From positions 1 to 51,102 of the forward strand of contig JACESY010000002.1 in assembly GCA_013911595.1 (NCBI GenBank): 51,102 nucleotides of DNA, written 5' to 3'. Every line of letters begins with the position of its first letter. Within the stretch, counting starts at the first letter, position 1. This DNA is from Azoarcus sp. (GTDB taxonomy: Bacteria > Pseudomonadota > Gammaproteobacteria > Burkholderiales > Rhodocyclaceae). The translations under genes were made by a program, and so were the position numbers. The notes below the pieces were generated by a model. It was given only the letters and a program-made list of their open reading frames with translations, did no database searches and was not told the origin of the DNA. Positions 42,892 through 51,102 of the stretch are shown in pieces.

Positions 42892-44409
42892 CTAGCCCAG
42901 GAACAGCTTGTAGGCCGGGTTGTCGGTCTCTTCTGCGTAATCGTAGCCGAGCCGCTCGAGGAATTCGTTGAAGGCGGTCTTGTCGCCGGGCGGCACCTGC
43001 ATGCCGACCAGTACGCGGCCGAAGTCGGCGCCGTGATTGCGGTAATGGAACAGGCTGATGTTCCAGTCCGAGCGCAGTTGCGTGAGGAAATTCATCAGCG
43101 CGCCGGGTCGTTCCGGGAAGATGAAGCGGTAGAGCAGCTCGTTGTCGGCGTGCGGTGCGCGCCCGCCGACCATGTAACGAATGTGGCTCTTGGCCATCTC
43201 GTCGTCGGTCAGGTCGATGGCCGGCAGATCGTGGCGAGCCAGCATTTCGATCATGCGGCTGGCCTCTGCGCGGTTGGACACGTTGATGCCGACGAAGATG
43301 TGGGCGTTCGACGAATCGTCGTAGCGGTAGTTGAACTCGGTGATGTTGCGCTTGCCCAGCAGGCTGCAGAACTTGCGGAACGAGCCGGGCTGCTCGGGGA
43401 TGGTCACGGCGAGGATGACTTCGCGCTGCTCGCCCAATTCGGCGCGTTCGGCGACGAAGCGCAGGCGGTCGAAGTTCATGTTCGCGCCCGAGGCGATCGC
43501 CACCAGCGTCTTGTCGCGCAACTTGTGGCGCTTGACGTACTCCTTGGCGCCCGCCACGGCGAGCGCGCCGGCCGGCTCGAGAATGGAGCGCGTGTCTTCG
43601 AAGACGTCCTTGATCGCCGCGCAGATCGCGTCGTTGTCGACGACGATCATCTCGTCGACGTATTCCTGGCACAAGCGGAAGGTCTCGGCGCCGACCAGTT
43701 TCACCGCTGCGCCGTCGGCAAACAGTCCGACCTGGTCCAGTTCCACGCGGCGGCCTGCGGCGAGCGACTTCGTCATCGCCTCCGAACCCTCGGCCTCGAC
43801 GCCGATGATGCGTGTTTCCGGGCGCAGCCGCTTGACGTAGGCGGCGATGCCCGAGATCAGGCCGCCGCCGCCGACGCAGCAGAAGATGGTGTGGATGGGG
43901 CGCGGGTGGGCGCGCAGGATCTCCATGCCGATCGTGCCCTGTCCGGCGATTACGTCCGGGTCATCGAAGGGGTGGACGAAGGTCAGGCGCTCTTCCTTTT
44001 CGAGCTGCTTGGCGTGGGCGAAGGCCTCGGAGAACGAGTCGCCCACCAGCACCACCTCGCCACCGCGCCCGCGCACCGCGTCCACCTTGATCTGGGGGGT
44101 CGAGGTCGGCATCACGATGACCGCCCGCGTGCCCAGCTTTGCGGCCGACATTGCCACGCCCTGTGCGTGGTTGCCGGCTGAAGCGCAGATCACGCCGCGC
44201 TTGAGGGCGGCCGGCGAGAGGTTGGCCATCTTGTTGTAGGCGCCGCGGATCTTGAAGCTGAACACCGGCTGCATGTCCTCGCGCTTGAGCAGCAGCGAGT
44301 TGCCCAGCCGCGCCGAAAGGCTGTCCGCACGCTCGAGCGGCGTCTCCTCGGCGACGTCGTACACCTGCGCGTTGAGGATGCGTTCCAGATAATCCGGCGG
44401 GGTTTTCAT
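42892..44409 (-). CDS. ilvA: Threonine ammonia-lyase, biosynthetic
   Basis: 505 aa. PLP enzyme: threonine to 2-oxobutanoate, first step to isoleucine. PLP Lys in VFSFKIRGAYNKM (about residue 52), the SAGNHAQGVAMSA loop, and the glycine-rich phosphate loop CCVGGGGLISGIAAY (about 180). The C-terminus carries two ACT-like threonine-dehydratase regulatory domains (AVTIPEQPGSFRKFCSLLGK and YRFIFPERPGALMNFLTQLR), so isoleucine feedback control is expected. ATG 44409 was chosen for the family N-terminus. It is convergent with the cyclo-ligase gene, 70 bp apart. Confidence 0.96.
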   Translation of the reverse strand: MKTPPDYLERILNAQVYDVAEETPLERADSLSARLGNSLLLKREDMQPVFSFKIRGAYNKMANLSPAALKRGVICASAGNHAQGVAMSAAKLGTRAVIVMPTSTPQIKVDAVRGRGGEVVLVGDSFSEAFAHAKQLEKEERLTFVHPFDDPDVIAGQGTIGMEILRAHPRPIHTIFCCVGGGGLISGIAAYVKRLRPETRIIGVEAEGSEAMTKSLAAGRRVELDQVGLFADGAAVKLVGAETFRLCQEYVDEMIVVDNDAICAAIKDVFEDTRSILEPAGALAVAGAKEYVKRHKLRDKTLVAIASGANMNFDRLRFVAERAELGEQREVILAVTIPEQPGSFRKFCSLLGKRNITEFNYRYDDSSNAHIFVGINVSNRAEASRMIEMLARHDLPAIDLTDDEMAKSHIRYMVGGRAPHADNELLYRFIFPERPGALMNFLTQLRSDWNISLFHYRNHGADFGRVLVGMQVPPGDKTAFNEFLERLGYDYAEETDNPAYKLFLG

Positions 44410-44478
44410 GTGGGGGCCGATGCGGGCGTAAAGGGCCAAGAGCGTATCAGTCGCCGACGTGAACCGGCAAGTGAGGAA

Positions 44479-45420
44479 TCAGTCCGGCTCGCCGCCCGAT
44501 CCGAGCAGGCGCTGGTGGCGTTCGATCAGCTCCTGGGTGGCGTCGATGCCGCGCAGCTTGAGGATGGTCGAGCGCACGGCCGCTTCGAGCAGCACGGCGA
44601 GGTTGCGCCCGGCGGCCACCGGCAGCACCGTGCGCGGGATCTGCGCGCCGAGAATCTCCTGCGTCTCGAGGTGAATGGGTAGCCGGTCCGGGTCGTCCTG
44701 GCCGGGCATGCGGCGCTCCAGGTGCACGACCAGACGTAGGCGCATCTTTCGCCGCGAGGCGGTCTCGCCGAAGATCGTGCGGATGTTGAGCACCCCGAGG
44801 CCGCGCACTTCGATGAAGTCCTGCAGCAGTTCGGGGCATCGCCCCTCGATCACCGCCGGGGCGATACGCGAGAACTCGGTGATGTCGTCGGCGACCAGGC
44901 CGTGGCCGCGCGAGATCAGTTCGAGCGCGAGTTCGGATTTTCCGGTGCCCGAATCGCCGGTAATGAACACGCCGATGCCCAGTACGTCCATGAACACGCC
45001 GTGCAGCGAGACCTTTTCGGCCAGCTCGTGCGCGAGATAGCCGCGCAATTGGTCGATGACGCGCGCGGAGGTCTGCGGAGTCATGAACAGCGGAACATCA
45101 TGGGCGACGCACAGTTGGCGCATCAGCACCGGCAGTTCGCAGTCGTCCGCGACAATGATGGCGGGCGGGGAGGCGCCGAAGACATCGTCCAGATGCTGGA
45201 CGATGCGCTCCTGCGGCTGGCGACGGGCCCAGGCCAGTTCGGCGTTGCCGACGACCTGCACGCGCTCGGGGTGGATCAGGTTGAGGTGACCGACCAGATC
45301 GGCGGGCCACAGGTTGGTCTCGGCAACCGCGATCGAACGATCGAGCGGCCCGCAGACATGGCTCAGCGCCAGCGCCTCGCGGCGCGATTCAAACAGCCGC
45401 GCGACGCTGATCTGCCGCAT
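44479..45420 (-). CDS. hprK: HPr kinase/phosphorylase
   Basis: 313 aa. Phosphorylates and dephosphorylates Ser46 of HPr. Walker A VFITGDSGTGKSELALELIS (about residue 150), the following GHGLVADDITEF and the HprK signature EVRGLGVLNIRTIFG (about 205) are intact. In betaproteobacteria the gene sits next to ptsN in the nitrogen-PTS cluster, as here. ATG 45420 lies inside ptsN, giving a 32-bp overlap and probable coupling. Confidence 0.95.
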   Translation of the reverse strand: MRQISVARLFESRREALALSHVCGPLDRSIAVAETNLWPADLVGHLNLIHPERVQVVGNAELAWARRQPQERIVQHLDDVFGASPPAIIVADDCELPVLMRQLCVAHDVPLFMTPQTSARVIDQLRGYLAHELAEKVSLHGVFMDVLGIGVFITGDSGTGKSELALELISRGHGLVADDITEFSRIAPAVIEGRCPELLQDFIEVRGLGVLNIRTIFGETASRRKMRLRLVVHLERRMPGQDDPDRLPIHLETQEILGAQIPRTVLPVAAGRNLAVLLEAAVRSTILKLRGIDATQELIERHQRLLGSGGEPD

Positions 45421-45874
45421 GCGGCGCCCAGCCGGTGAACAGTTCGTGGATGGCGTCGCCATCGGCTGCATCCTGCAGCCGGTCGCGGAAGCTCGCGTCG
45501 CTGAACATCTGCGCCAGTTCGGACAGCAACTGCAGATGCTGCTCGTTGGCCTGTTCGGGGACGAGCAGCACGAACAGCATGTTGACCGGCCGTCCGTCCG
45601 GGGCGTCGAACTGCACCGGGTTGCTGAGCCGGAAAAACGCGCCGGCGGCTGTCTTCAGGCCCTTGATGCGTCCGTGCGGAATCGCGATGCCCTGCCCCAG
45701 GCCGGTGGAGCCCAGACGCTCGCGCGAGAACAGGCTGTCGAACACATCGCTGCGGCCGATGCCCTGATTGTTCTCGAAGAGCAGGCCGGCCCGCTCGAAC
45801 ACGCGCTTCTTGCTGCTTGCATCCAGATCGATGACGACGTTTTCGCTGGGAAGGAGTTCGGCTATCAGACTCAT
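45389..45874 (-). CDS. ptsN: PTS-Ntr EIIA component
   Basis: 161 aa. Phospho-acceptor of the nitrogen-related PTS; regulates K+ transport and sigma-54-linked functions in other species. It begins MSLIAELLPSENVVIDLDAS. The phosphorylated His is in GLGQGIAIPHGRIKGL (about residue 66) and PVNMLFVLLVPEQANEQHLQ and LSELAQMFSD follow as in EIIA-Ntr. ATG 45874 was chosen for the family start; 151 bp separate it from hpf. Confidence 0.95.
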   Translation of the reverse strand: MSLIAELLPSENVVIDLDASSKKRVFERAGLLFENNQGIGRSDVFDSLFSRERLGSTGLGQGIAIPHGRIKGLKTAAGAFFRLSNPVQFDAPDGRPVNMLFVLLVPEQANEQHLQLLSELAQMFSDASFRDRLQDAADGDAIHELFTGWAPHAADQRRAAV

Positions 45875-46025
45875 TTGGGAGGCGCCTGGCACTTGCGGCG
45901 TGCCGCAATCGCCAGGACGATCATGGGTTTCGGGGGTGCGCCGGGCACGTTGTGAGGCGTGAGTATAAACGCACCCCGTCGGGTTTGCAGAATCGATTGT
46001 GCAATGCAGCGAACTATTGCACGCC

Positions 46026-46364
46026 CTATTGCTCACCGGCGGCTTCGTCGGCCGGTTGGTGCTTGAGCGCCTCGTGGTTGTGTTCGAGGTTTTTGTTCTT
46101 GTGCTTGATCACCTGGCGGTCGAGCTTGTCGGTCATCGCGTCGATGGCCGCGTAGAGGTCGCCGTCCTCGGCCTCGGCAAACAGATCCTTGCCACGCACA
46201 TGCAGGGTGACCTCGGCCTTCTGCACGAGTTTCTCGACCGACAGAATCACGTTGATGCTGGTGACGTTGTCGAAATGACGGATCACGCGGTCGATCTTGC
46301 CCGAGACGTACTCCCGGATGGCGGGAGTGACTTCTACGTGGTGTCCGGTGATGTTCAGGTTCAT
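46026..46364 (-). CDS. hpf: Ribosome hibernation-promoting factor, short form
   Basis: 112 aa. Binds the 30S decoding centre in stationary phase. MNLNITGHHVEVTPAIREYV, VILSVEKLVQKAEVTLHVRG and DGDLYAAIDAMTDKLDRQVI are the S30AE fold. It lacks the C-terminal dimerisation domain of long HPF, so it is a short HPF/YfiA type. It is 26 bp downstream of rpoN on the same strand, the standard context. Confidence 0.95.
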   Translation of the reverse strand: MNLNITGHHVEVTPAIREYVSGKIDRVIRHFDNVTSINVILSVEKLVQKAEVTLHVRGKDLFAEAEDGDLYAAIDAMTDKLDRQVIKHKNKNLEHNHEALKHQPADEAAGEQ

Positions 46365-46390
46365 GATCGCTCCTCGCGTCGTGGATGGGG

Positions 46391-47839
46391 TCAGATCTGC
46401 TTGCGCTGACTGACCGGTGGGATGTTCAGCGATTCCCGGTATTTGGCGATCGTGCGGCGTGCGACGACGATGCCCTGCTCGCCGAGCAGATCCGTGATGC
46501 GGGAATCGGATAACGGTTTCTTCTTGTCCTCGGCATCGACCAACTGGCGGATCAGCGCGCGGATCGCGGTCGACGAGGCCGCTCCGCCGGTGTCCGTGGA
46601 TACGTGACTGCCAAAGAAGTACTTGAGTTCAAACACGCCGCGTGGCGTGGACATGTACTTCTGTGTGGTCACCCGCGAGATGGTCGATTCGTGCAGCTCC
46701 AGTTCATCGGCGATTTCGCGCAGCGTCAGCGGCCGCATCGCCACGTCTCCATATTCGAAGAACTGACGCTGCTGGTCAACGATGGCTTGCGATACGCGCA
46801 GAATGGTGTCGAAACGCTGCTGCACATTCTTGATCAGCCAGCGCGCCTCCTGCAGTTGGCCGGTGAGCGCGCCGTTGGAGCCGCGGTTCTGCTGCAGGAT
46901 GCTGGCGTAGAGCTGGTTGACGCGCAGTTTGGGCATGGCGTCGGCGTTGAGGCTGGCGCGCCAGCCTGTGCGCGTCTTGCGCACGACGACATCGGGCACG
47001 ATGTAGCCGGTATCGTCGGCGCCGTACTGCAGGCCGGGGTGCGGGTCGAGGCCGCGGATCAGGGCATGCGCCTCGCGCAGCTCGTCGTCGTTGCGGCCGG
47101 TCTCGCGGCGCAGGCGCGCGAAGTTGCGCTCGGCCAGCAGTTGCAGGTGGTGCTCGACGATTTCCAGCGCGAGATCGCGGCACGCCCCTGCGGGTTGCGC
47201 ACGCAGTTGCAGCGCCAGGCACTCGGCCGGCGTGCGTGCCGCGATTCCGGCCGGGTCCAGGCTCTGGATCTGGCTGAGCGCGATCTGCAGGTCGTCGAGC
47301 TCGATCTCGAAGTCATCCGGAATGACCTCCAGCAGCTCTTCGAGCGTCTGGTTCAGGTAGCCGTCGTCGTCGATTGCCTCGATGATGAAGCGCGCCAGCA
47401 GGCGGTCGCGGTCGGACATCGACGACAGGCTGATCTGCTCGTTGAGATGCTCGCGCAGGCTGATCGAGGCGGCCTGCACGTCCTGGTAGTCGCGCTCGTC
47501 CTCGTCGTCGCGGCTGCGCGGGCTGCCACTCCCCCAGTCGCCGCCCGGCTCCGGGAAGTCAGGCGTGGTGTCGGAGGCCGATGTCTCGCGTTGGCCTTCG
47601 TGTTCGGCGGGGCCCTCGGCCGAGGTCGTGGTCGGGCTCTCCTGCGCGGGCGCCTCGCCGCGGGCAGGCGGGGGGCCGTCGTCGCCGTCCTCGCGTTCGA
47701 GCAGCGGGTTCTCGGCGAGAAAACGCTCGATCTCCTGGTTCAGCTCGATCGTCGACAGTTGCAGCAGACGGATCGACTGCTGCAACTGCGGCGTCAGCGT
47801 GAGCGACTGCGAGAGCTTGAGCTGGAGGGATTGCTTCAT
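46391..47839 (-). CDS. rpoN: RNA polymerase sigma-54 factor
   Basis: 482 aa. N-terminal activator-interacting region rich in Gln and Leu (MKQSLQLKLSQSLTLTPQLQ, QSIRLLQLSTIELNQE), an acidic linker with P/E/D/S (about 50-125), the core-binding domain, the HTH (TLREIADELELHESTISRVT) and the RpoN box ARRTIAKYRE near the C-terminus. Complete. Directs GG-N10-GC promoters, often nitrogen, flagellar or stress genes. It is 17 bp after lptB and followed by hpf. Confidence 0.97.
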   Translation of the reverse strand: MKQSLQLKLSQSLTLTPQLQQSIRLLQLSTIELNQEIERFLAENPLLEREDGDDGPPPARGEAPAQESPTTTSAEGPAEHEGQRETSASDTTPDFPEPGGDWGSGSPRSRDDEDERDYQDVQAASISLREHLNEQISLSSMSDRDRLLARFIIEAIDDDGYLNQTLEELLEVIPDDFEIELDDLQIALSQIQSLDPAGIAARTPAECLALQLRAQPAGACRDLALEIVEHHLQLLAERNFARLRRETGRNDDELREAHALIRGLDPHPGLQYGADDTGYIVPDVVVRKTRTGWRASLNADAMPKLRVNQLYASILQQNRGSNGALTGQLQEARWLIKNVQQRFDTILRVSQAIVDQQRQFFEYGDVAMRPLTLREIADELELHESTISRVTTQKYMSTPRGVFELKYFFGSHVSTDTGGAASSTAIRALIRQLVDAEDKKKPLSDSRITDLLGEQGIVVARRTIAKYRESLNIPPVSQRKQI

Positions 47840-47856
47840 GTCGCCATCTGCCCGGC

Positions 47857-48582
47857 CTACAGCCGGAAGTGTTCGCCCAGGTAGACGCGCCGCACGCGCT
47901 CATCTTCGATGATCTCGTCGGGTCGGCCGCGCGCGAGTACTTCGCCCTCGCTGATGATGTAGGCGTGGTCGCAGATGCCCAGCGTCTCGCGCACGTTGTG
48001 GTCGGTGATCAGTACGCCGATGCCGCGCTCCTTCAGATAGCGGATGATCTTCTGGATGTCGAGTACGGCGATCGGGTCCACCCCGGCGAAGGGTTCGTCG
48101 AGCAGGATCAACCGCGGGTTGGTGGCCAGCGCGCGGGCGATCTCGCAGCGCCGGCGCTCGCCGCCGGACAGCGATACGGCCATGCTGTCGGCCAGATGCG
48201 CAATGCCCAGATCCTCGAGCAGTCCTTCGAGTCGCTCCTTCAGCTTGGCTGCATCCTGACCTTCCTGCAGTTCCAGGACTGCGCGCACGTTGTCGGCGAC
48301 CGTCAGGCGGCGGAACACGCTCATTTCCTGAGGCAGGTAGGACAGGCCCATGCGCGCGCGACGGTGGATCGGAAGGTGCGTCAGTTCGGCGCCGTCCAGG
48401 CGGATGGTGCCGGCATCGCAGCGCACCAGGCCGACGATCATGTAGAAGCAGGTGGTCTTGCCGGCGCCGTTGGGGCCAAGCAGGCCCACCACCTCGCCGG
48501 GGGCGACCTCGAACTCGACATCGCGCACGACCGTACGAGCCTTGTATTTCTTGCGTAGTCCCGATACTTCAAGCAGGCTCAT
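47857..48582 (-). CDS. lptB: LPS export ABC transporter ATPase LptB
   Basis: 241 aa cytoplasmic ATPase that drives the Lpt bridge moving LPS to the outer membrane. Walker A GPNGAGKTTCFYMIVGL (about residue 37), Q-loop LPQEMSVFR, signature LSGGERRRCEIARAL, Walker B LILLDEPFAGVDP and H-loop LITDHNVRETLGI are all intact. Usually preceded by kdsC-lptC-lptA, but here recX is directly upstream with a 14-bp overlap. Confidence 0.96.
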   Translation of the reverse strand: MSLLEVSGLRKKYKARTVVRDVEFEVAPGEVVGLLGPNGAGKTTCFYMIVGLVRCDAGTIRLDGAELTHLPIHRRARMGLSYLPQEMSVFRRLTVADNVRAVLELQEGQDAAKLKERLEGLLEDLGIAHLADSMAVSLSGGERRRCEIARALATNPRLILLDEPFAGVDPIAVLDIQKIIRYLKERGIGVLITDHNVRETLGICDHAYIISEGEVLARGRPDEIIEDERVRRVYLGEHFRL

Positions 48583-49023
48583 CCGGTCCCTCTTTCAGCA
48601 ACTTCGCGATCACGTCGGTCGAAAATCCGCGCCCCTGCAGGAAGCGCGCCTGTCTTGCCCATTCCCTGCGATCGCGCGCGATCGATCCGAACTTTGTAGC
48701 CCATACCGCGCGGGCGCGCTCGATGTCGGTGCCGGCATCCGAGCCACTCAATACCTCGGCGATCATGTCCGTGTCGACGCCACGACGCGTCAGTTCCATG
48801 CGCAGCCGCGCCGTGCCAAAGCGCGCAGCCTTGCTGCGCACCCAGCTCTCGGCGAAACGCCGGTCCGACTGCAGGCCGAGTTCGGCCATGCGATCGAGGG
48901 TCGCTTCGACTTCACCGGGGGTGCCCAGGCCGGCGAGCTTGCGCGCGAGTTCCGTGCGCGAGTGCTCGCGCAGAGCGAGCAGGCGGAGGGCCTTTTGCCG
49001 CAGCCGGTCCGCCGCGTCCGTCA

Positions 49024-49024
<1 letters not shown>
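48569..49024 (-). CDS. recX: RecX, regulator of RecA
   Basis: 151 aa, normal for RecX. Three-helix repeats are visible: KALRLLALREHSRTELARKL, LGLQSDRRFAESWVRSKAAR with FGTARLRMELTRRGVDTDMI, and EWARQARFLQGRGFSTDVIA. RecX caps and blocks RecA filament growth. The ATG overlaps the recA stop as TGATG and its stop overlaps lptB by 14 bp. Confidence 0.95.
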
Positions 49025-50055
<1,031 letters not shown>

Positions 50056-50127
50056 GTCGTGTCCTTGCGTGAAGTGTGGGAAATTATGGCACAGAGATTG
50101 CATGTGCGCGGGGTCGCGCAGCGTGAA

Positions 50128-50628
50128 CTAAGGAACGCCGATGCGTGCGGCGAGCATGCCCAGAGCGTGGCGCACCGTGGCGAGCCGCACTGCCCGGCGA
50201 TCACCGTCGAAGCGCAATGTCTCGCTCGCCACGATGCCGTCGCGTCGTGCCCATGCGAAGCACACGGTGCCGACCGGCTTGTCGGCCGTGGCGCCCCCCG
50301 GTCCGGCGATGCCGGAGACGGCCAGCACGACGTCGGCGCGACTCGCGGCAAGCGCACCGGCGACCATTTCGCGCACGACCTCCTCACTGACCGCGCCGCG
50401 TTCGGCGAGTGTCTTGCGGGACACGCCGAGCACTTCCTCCTTGGCCTCGTACGAGTAGGTCACGAAGCCGCGGTCGAACCAGTCGGAACTGCCGGCCACC
50501 GCCGTGACTGCGGTCGAGATCCAGCCGCCGGTGCACGACTCGGCGGTGGCGAGCAGCCAGCCCTTGTCCGACAGCCAGCGCCCGACCTCGGTGGCCAGCG
50601 CTTCGAGTTCGTCGTCGACATGCGTCAT
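50128..50628 (-). CDS. pncC: CinA-like nicotinamide-nucleotide amidase
   Basis: 166 aa, the short single-domain form. Deamidates NMN to nicotinic acid mononucleotide in pyridine-nucleotide recycling. LLATAESCTGGWISTAVTAV (catalytic Ser/Thr region, about residue 26), GSSDWFDRGFVTYSYEAKEE, VLAVSGIAGPGGATADKPVG and TVCFAW are the family motifs. ATG 50628 overlaps the pgpA stop as ATGA. Confidence 0.93.
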   Translation of the reverse strand: MTHVDDELEALATEVGRWLSDKGWLLATAESCTGGWISTAVTAVAGSSDWFDRGFVTYSYEAKEEVLGVSRKTLAERGAVSEEVVREMVAGALAASRADVVLAVSGIAGPGGATADKPVGTVCFAWARRDGIVASETLRFDGDRRAVRLATVRHALGMLAARIGVP

Positions 50629-51102
50629 GCGAATATCCTCACCAGGATCGCCAGCACCAGCAAGGCATAGCCGGCCGCGACGATGTCGTCGATCATCACG
50701 CCGAAACCGCCCTTGAACGCTGCCTCGACGTTGCGCACCGGTGGCGGCTTGACGATATCGAAGAAGCGGAACAGTGCCACCGCCACGACCTGCCAGGCCA
50801 GTGTCGGCGGTGTGAAGAACAGCACCAGCCAGATCGCCACCATCTCGTCCCACACGATGGCGCCGTGGTCCGGTACGCCCAGTGCCCGCCCGGCCCGTTC
50901 AGAGGCGAGCACGCCGCCGGCGAAGAACACGACGAGCATCGCGAACAGCATCGGCTCGGGCAGCGACCATGCAAGCAGCGGATAAATTGCCCAGCCGAGC
51001 AACGTGCCGAAGGTGCCTGGCGCGACCGGCGCCAAGCCGGCACCGAAACCCAGCGCAATAAAGTGAGACGGGTGGGCGAGGAGAAAACGGGGGGTCGGGT
51101 CC
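50625..51102 (-). CDS. pgpA: Phosphatidylglycerophosphatase A (5' end off the right edge)
   Basis: Partial, 159 codons seen to the window edge, with no certain start. Inner-membrane phosphatase making phosphatidylglycerol. HFIALGFGAGLAPVAPGTFG is the diagnostic N-terminal motif, then ASERAGRALGVPDHGAIVWD EMVA with the acidic pair, FRFFDIVKPPPVRNVE and GGFGVMIDDIVAAGYALL. The frame continues upstream past the first possible starts to DPTPRFLLAHPSHFIALGF, so the true start lies beyond 51102. Stop overlaps cinA by 4 bp (ATGA). Confidence 0.92.
   Translation of the reverse strand, partial: DPTPRFLLAHPSHFIALGFGAGLAPVAPGTFGTLLGWAIYPLLAWSLPEPMLFAMLVVFFAGGVLASERAGRALGVPDHGAIVWDEMVAIWLVLFFTPPTLAWQVVAVALFRFFDIVKPPPVRNVEAAFKGGFGVMIDDIVAAGYALLVLAILVRIFA

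Noticed and set aside
50056..50127. LexA box upstream of recA
   Set aside because: CTGTGCCATAATTTCC starts like one, but the second half (ACAG) is absent.

Overview
This 51.1-kb window is a high-GC proteobacterial chromosome segment, most likely a betaproteobacterium, with Rhodocyclales (the Thauera/Azoarcus neighbourhood) as my best guess. The reasons are the block lptB-rpoN-hpf-ptsN-hprK with an HPr kinase gene, a DUF1840 protein, a PACE-family efflux protein and a long DUF3683-type FAD/Fe-S oxidoreductase. The assignment rests on gene content only.

Layout. 1-9.4 kb: envelope, signalling and transport genes (MFS and PACE transporters, murB, a cell-wall amidase, an EAL phosphodiesterase, a DUF2089-LemA-TPM operon, an AGCS symporter), ending with an orphan Phd-type antitoxin. 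9.46-23.3 kb: a complete type I-F CRISPR-Cas system. It has an 81-repeat/80-spacer array, a leader carrying an IHF motif and an intrinsic terminator, then cas6f, cas7f, cas5f, cas8f, an unusual 574-bp gap, cas2-3 and cas1, all on the minus strand. 23.5-25.2 kb: a VapBC-like toxin-antitoxin pair with a 13-bp palindromic operator, then a WYL-domain regulator. 25.2-43 kb: housekeeping genes (hpt, an ApbA-like dehydrogenase, xth, pyrE, a giant FAD/Fe-S oxidoreductase, ttcA, a pteridine-reductase-like SDR, gst, cca, a lytic transglycosylase, 5-FTHF cyclo-ligase). 43-51.1 kb: ilvA, then a long run hprK-ptsN-hpf-rpoN-lptB-recX-recA-cinA-pgpA, all on the minus strand; pgpA runs off the right edge.

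The most interesting part is the gap between cas2-3 and csy1 (18387-18960). It holds: (i) two degenerate CRISPR repeats on the plus strand flanking a 26-nt pseudo-spacer; (ii) a site about 115 bp away that has a CC PAM and matches the first 16 nt of that pseudo-spacer at 14 positions, with a perfect 8-nt seed; (iii) on the minus strand, downstream of this site and upstream of csy1, a structured leader with a strong Shine-Dalgarno, an ATG-TGA start-stop, an overlapping 10-codon mini-ORF with tandem AGA-AGA codons, and a perfect 8-bp hairpin. This is what a CreTA/CreR module would look like: a crRNA-like RNA that directs the Cas effector to a promoter in its own cas locus, plus a possible rare-codon toxin RNA. 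The RNA-regulator part is well supported by sequence. The toxin part is inference. A 59-aa ORF translationally coupled to cas2-3 lies in the same gap.

The I-F genes should work as one system: Cas1 and Cas2-3 acquire spacers at the IHF-bearing leader, Cas6f cuts the array transcript, Cas8f-Cas5f-Cas7f form the surveillance complex, and Cas2-3 degrades the target. The gap element would let that complex control its own production.
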